A stretch of DNA of 64,000 nt from JAAZHD01 sp012510895. GTDB taxonomy: Bacteria; Bacillota; Clostridia; Caldicoprobacterales; DTU083. The notes under the pieces were generated by a model, which was not told the origin of the DNA, did no database searches, and worked only from the letters and a program-made list of their open reading frames with translations. Location of the stretch: positions 76,094-140,093 of the forward strand of contig JBMNJC010000005.1 in the NCBI GenBank assembly GCA_050951465.1, written 5' to 3'. Shown one piece after another: positions 61,875 through 64,000 of the stretch. Positions within the stretch are counted from its first letter, which is position 1; every line of letters begins with the position of its first letter. A program made the translations under genes and the position numbers.

Positions 61875-63092
61875 TTAAGCTGCTTTCTCACTATCTTTTG
61901 ATATATTTACTGCAATGGTACCTGCAATCAATGCAATACAGCTTAAGAGAACATGAACTTTGGTTTTCCTGATACCTCTTACAGTAACATTGTTGAGGCC
62001 TAAGTTTTCCTTTAATCTGGCAAAGGTTCTTTCAACAGAGGTACGCTCATTATATAGTTGTTGCCATTTGGCTGATCCTCTGTGTGGATAAGAAAAATAT
62101 CTCGGATTATCAGCTATTTTTTTCTTAACCACAGCGCCATAGTTACTGGATGAGCACCAGTTAGTACCCATTGAACAGTCTATCTTACCTGCCATATGAG
62201 GACAGCGGAACTTGATAGAACCATTATCATAGCCCCAGTAGGCCATTCTATATCCCATCGAACACAGAGGTGTGCAATCCCAATCAAGGCCTTCCGGTGG
62301 CGCATAGGCACTTCTGCTATTTAGAGGGATTATGGCCTGGGCATCATGTTGGTCATGGATCGTTTTATAGATGTTGTCAAAATCGTAACCCATGTCCATC
62401 ATATAATACTTGGGATTGATTATACCAGAATACCGCTGTTTGATATCTTCGACCAACGGAATAGCCACAATGCCATCATTTACACTGGCAGGAGTAACTC
62501 TGACTGCGACAGGCAACTCGCTTTTAGTATCAACTGCAACATGGATTTTCCAGCCAAACCATCTTATCTGGTTGCCATGAGTATCTCTTTTTGAGCCCCA
62601 GTCAGGATGTTCTCCATCATGGATAGTCTCGGATTTAGGCACGGAAGCATCGTATGAATCCAACTTACTGGCATCAATGGCAATATGTTCACCATCAATA
62701 ATTCCGAGCTTTTTCGCTTTAACTACCAGTTCCTCGAGAATATCCTCCAGGGAATAAGAGTTATCCGAAAGACTTTTCATAAACCTTGAAAAGGTAGCCT
62801 CGCTGGGTGTTTTGCTTGCTACAGGAAAACCGCAGGTATAACGGAAAACCGGATCAGACTTGAGACGTTCCACCAATGTTTTTGTATACTTAATATTCTC
62901 AAGCCTCTTTGCCAATAATGCCCGGAGCATGTTTTCCGGATCATGGCCTTTGGGACCGGATTTGGACTTCTTTTGTAGACCACCAACTACCTTTGATAAA
63001 TCCAGTGCCTCAAAGATCATTGCTAATTTTGTTTCAGTTTGAAATTTTAATAATTCTTCAAAGGAAAGTAGGCATTGTTGTCGAATATAAAT
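61875..63092 (-). CDS. IS-type DDE transposase (DUF772 plus DDE domain), probable ATT start
   Basis: 405 residues if translation starts at ATT 63092, where GGAGGGG has ideal spacing and the product begins (M)YIRQQCLLSFEELLKFQ, the usual start of this transposase family; from the first ATG (63020) the N-terminal 24 residues would be lost. GPKGHDPENMLRALLAKRLENI, CGFPVASKTPSEATFSRFMKSL, IAIDASKLDSYDAS, YYMMDMGYDFDNIY and NERTSVERTFARLKENLGLNNV are family motifs with the acidic residues present. Terminal inverted repeats were not found. The region 63093-63279 has no other gene. Confidence 0.85.
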   Translation of the reverse strand: MYIRQQCLLSFEELLKFQTETKLAMIFEALDLSKVVGGLQKKSKSGPKGHDPENMLRALLAKRLENIKYTKTLVERLKSDPVFRYTCGFPVASKTPSEATFSRFMKSLSDNSYSLEDILEELVVKAKKLGIIDGEHIAIDASKLDSYDASVPKSETIHDGEHPDWGSKRDTHGNQIRWFGWKIHVAVDTKSELPVAVRVTPASVNDGIVAIPLVEDIKQRYSGIINPKYYMMDMGYDFDNIYKTIHDQHDAQAIIPLNSRSAYAPPEGLDWDCTPLCSMGYRMAYWGYDNGSIKFRCPHMAGKIDCSMGTNWCSSSNYGAVVKKKIADNPRYFSYPHRGSAKWQQLYNERTSVERTFARLKENLGLNNVTVRGIRKTKVHVLLSCIALIAGTIAVNISKDSEKAA

Positions 63093-63279
63093 AGTATCAC
63101 CCCTCCGTGTTTGGTTTTTTGGCGGTACTTAAAACTTCGACACGTGTAGGGGCTTTTCCTTTTGGAATTAAATGTTAGGCAAGATATGCGATTTCCATAT
63201 TCCAGGGGTGAAACGAGTCTTTCTTTAATCTAGATCTGGCTTATTCACTAGCCTGTAGAATATGAAATTCGCTCAACTG

Positions 63280-64000
63280 TTAATATATTTTTTTTATTAA
63301 TCTGCCCGGAGAAGGAATACCTGAAACTGCCCAGAGGGAAAATGCAAAAAGTGTAAGTCCCAGCGAGGCAGAAAGTACCAGGTTTATTACCGCAGGAGTC
63401 TGAAAGCTGTCCAGAATACCATAGACGGCATTGGTCGTCAAATAAAGGAGCAGGGCTGCAAATGCCGGCTTTAATACCCAGTCGAATAAATAAAAATTCA
63501 TATTTACAGTCTTTAAAACAGTTATCATATTATTGAAGACACCGCTATAGTGGAAAGTGAAAATCCTATGACCATGCCCCATATGCCTATGCGAGGATCT
63601 GCCAGGAGAAACCAGGAGCACATAAGCTGGATTATGCTGCCTATAATATAATGAACAGCTGCCCGGTTCTGCCTGCCCAGTCCCTGGAGGATACCGCTTA
63701 AGGTATGCTGCTGGGCGTGGAATACCAGGGTAAGGGAAAGGGGAATGAGAAAGGTTCCAACCAGGGGCTGTTGATAAAGCAGGTCACCGACAGGTCTTCC
63801 CAGGGAGGCTAGTAATGCAGTGGAAGGAAAGCCGATTATACTGGTCATTTTAATTGATTTATTTATCTTGTTTCGGATATCTTCCCATTTTTTCATTGCC
63901 AGACTTTCAGACAGATTTGGAATTATAACAACCGTCAGAGCATTGGTAATGGAAAAGGGCAGGAAGAGGAGAGGCATCACCATGCCGGACATTATGCCGA
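63280..64000 (-). pseudogene. SpoVB/MurJ-like polysaccharide flippase, 3' part, one frameshift (5' end outside window)
   Basis: Runs off the right edge. Residues visible include LLFLPFSITNALTVVIIPNLSES, ALLASLGRPVGDLLY, QQHTLSGILQGLGRQNRAAVHY and IGIWGMVIGFSLSTIAV, the C-terminal half of stage V sporulation protein B/MurJ-like lipid-linked oligosaccharide flippases. The frame breaks near 63545 (one base missing after GTGTC on the coding strand); the other frame continues FNNMITVLKTVNMNFYLFDWVLKP with two more helices to a stop at 63280. SpoVB would fit the spore-forming host. Confidence 0.75.

Noticed and set aside
61690..63280. Terminal inverted repeats of the second IS
   Set aside because: Only a 7-bp CCCCTGG/CCAGGGG match (about 61833 and 63202) was found by eye, too short to set the ends of the element.

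Overview
The window looks like chromosome of an anaerobic, endospore-forming member of the Firmicutes, class Clostridia. Pointers are an alpha/beta-type small acid-soluble spore protein, a SpoVB/MurJ-like flippase, Cys-type sulfatases, an NfnAB-type transhydrogenase preceded by a Rex-like site, strong AGGAGG ribosome sites and many TTG/GTG starts. The native regions have moderate GC; the block at about 49.6-58.8 kb is visibly richer in AT. No tRNA, rRNA or CRISPR array was seen.

Layout. 1-4.5 kb: the 3' part of a serine hydrolase gene, then three tandem M42 aminopeptidase paralogues. 4.7-8.7 kb: a two-component system and a membrane glycosyltransferase. 8.9-21.2 kb: a tightly packed eight-gene operon joining an ABC-2 exporter to a MoxR/DUF58/vWA (Bat-like) module. 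21.2-24.9 kb: a DUF1015 protein, a 4Fe-4S protein and a U32-like protein. 24.9-30.6 kb: an AraC regulator divergent from two sulfatases and an unrecognised, probably alpha-helical protein, together looking like sulfated-glycan use. 30.7-38 kb: pyrimidine-nucleoside phosphorylase, a Nat-like ABC exporter (two genes frameshifted) and an unrecognised 722-residue protein behind palindromic operators. 38-47.6 kb: housekeeping genes (comEC, a spore protein, a short-chain dehydrogenase, nfnAB, pgi, an EamA transporter, ybaK).

47.8-58.8 kb is accessory DNA. A complete IS1182-family element with perfect 24-bp ends has cut off the left part of a Tn7-like transposon. What remains is a 5'-truncated tnsC, an intact tnsD/tniQ, decayed cargo (two acetyltransferase-type fragments or genes, an HExxH DUF4932 protein, a GrpB protein, two GIY-YIG proteins) and one terminus with an array of 16-bp sites repeated every 20 bp, probably TnsB sites. 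The 3' third of tnsD occurs three times and separates the cargo blocks. The transposon end lies inside the last codons of a GNAT gene that closes an argD-argF operon. That operon has a well-formed promoter overlapped by an ARG-box-like sequence. A second transposase gene, seemingly starting at ATT, lies upstream of argD, followed by the 3' part of a SpoVB/MurJ-like gene running off the window.

Nine single-base frameshifts (two each in argF and argD; one each in an ABC permease, an ABC ATPase, a GNAT, a GrpB and the flippase) are restricted to 33.6-35.5 and 53.5-63.6 kb. Most lie in short homopolymers, so many may be sequencing errors rather than true pseudogenes.
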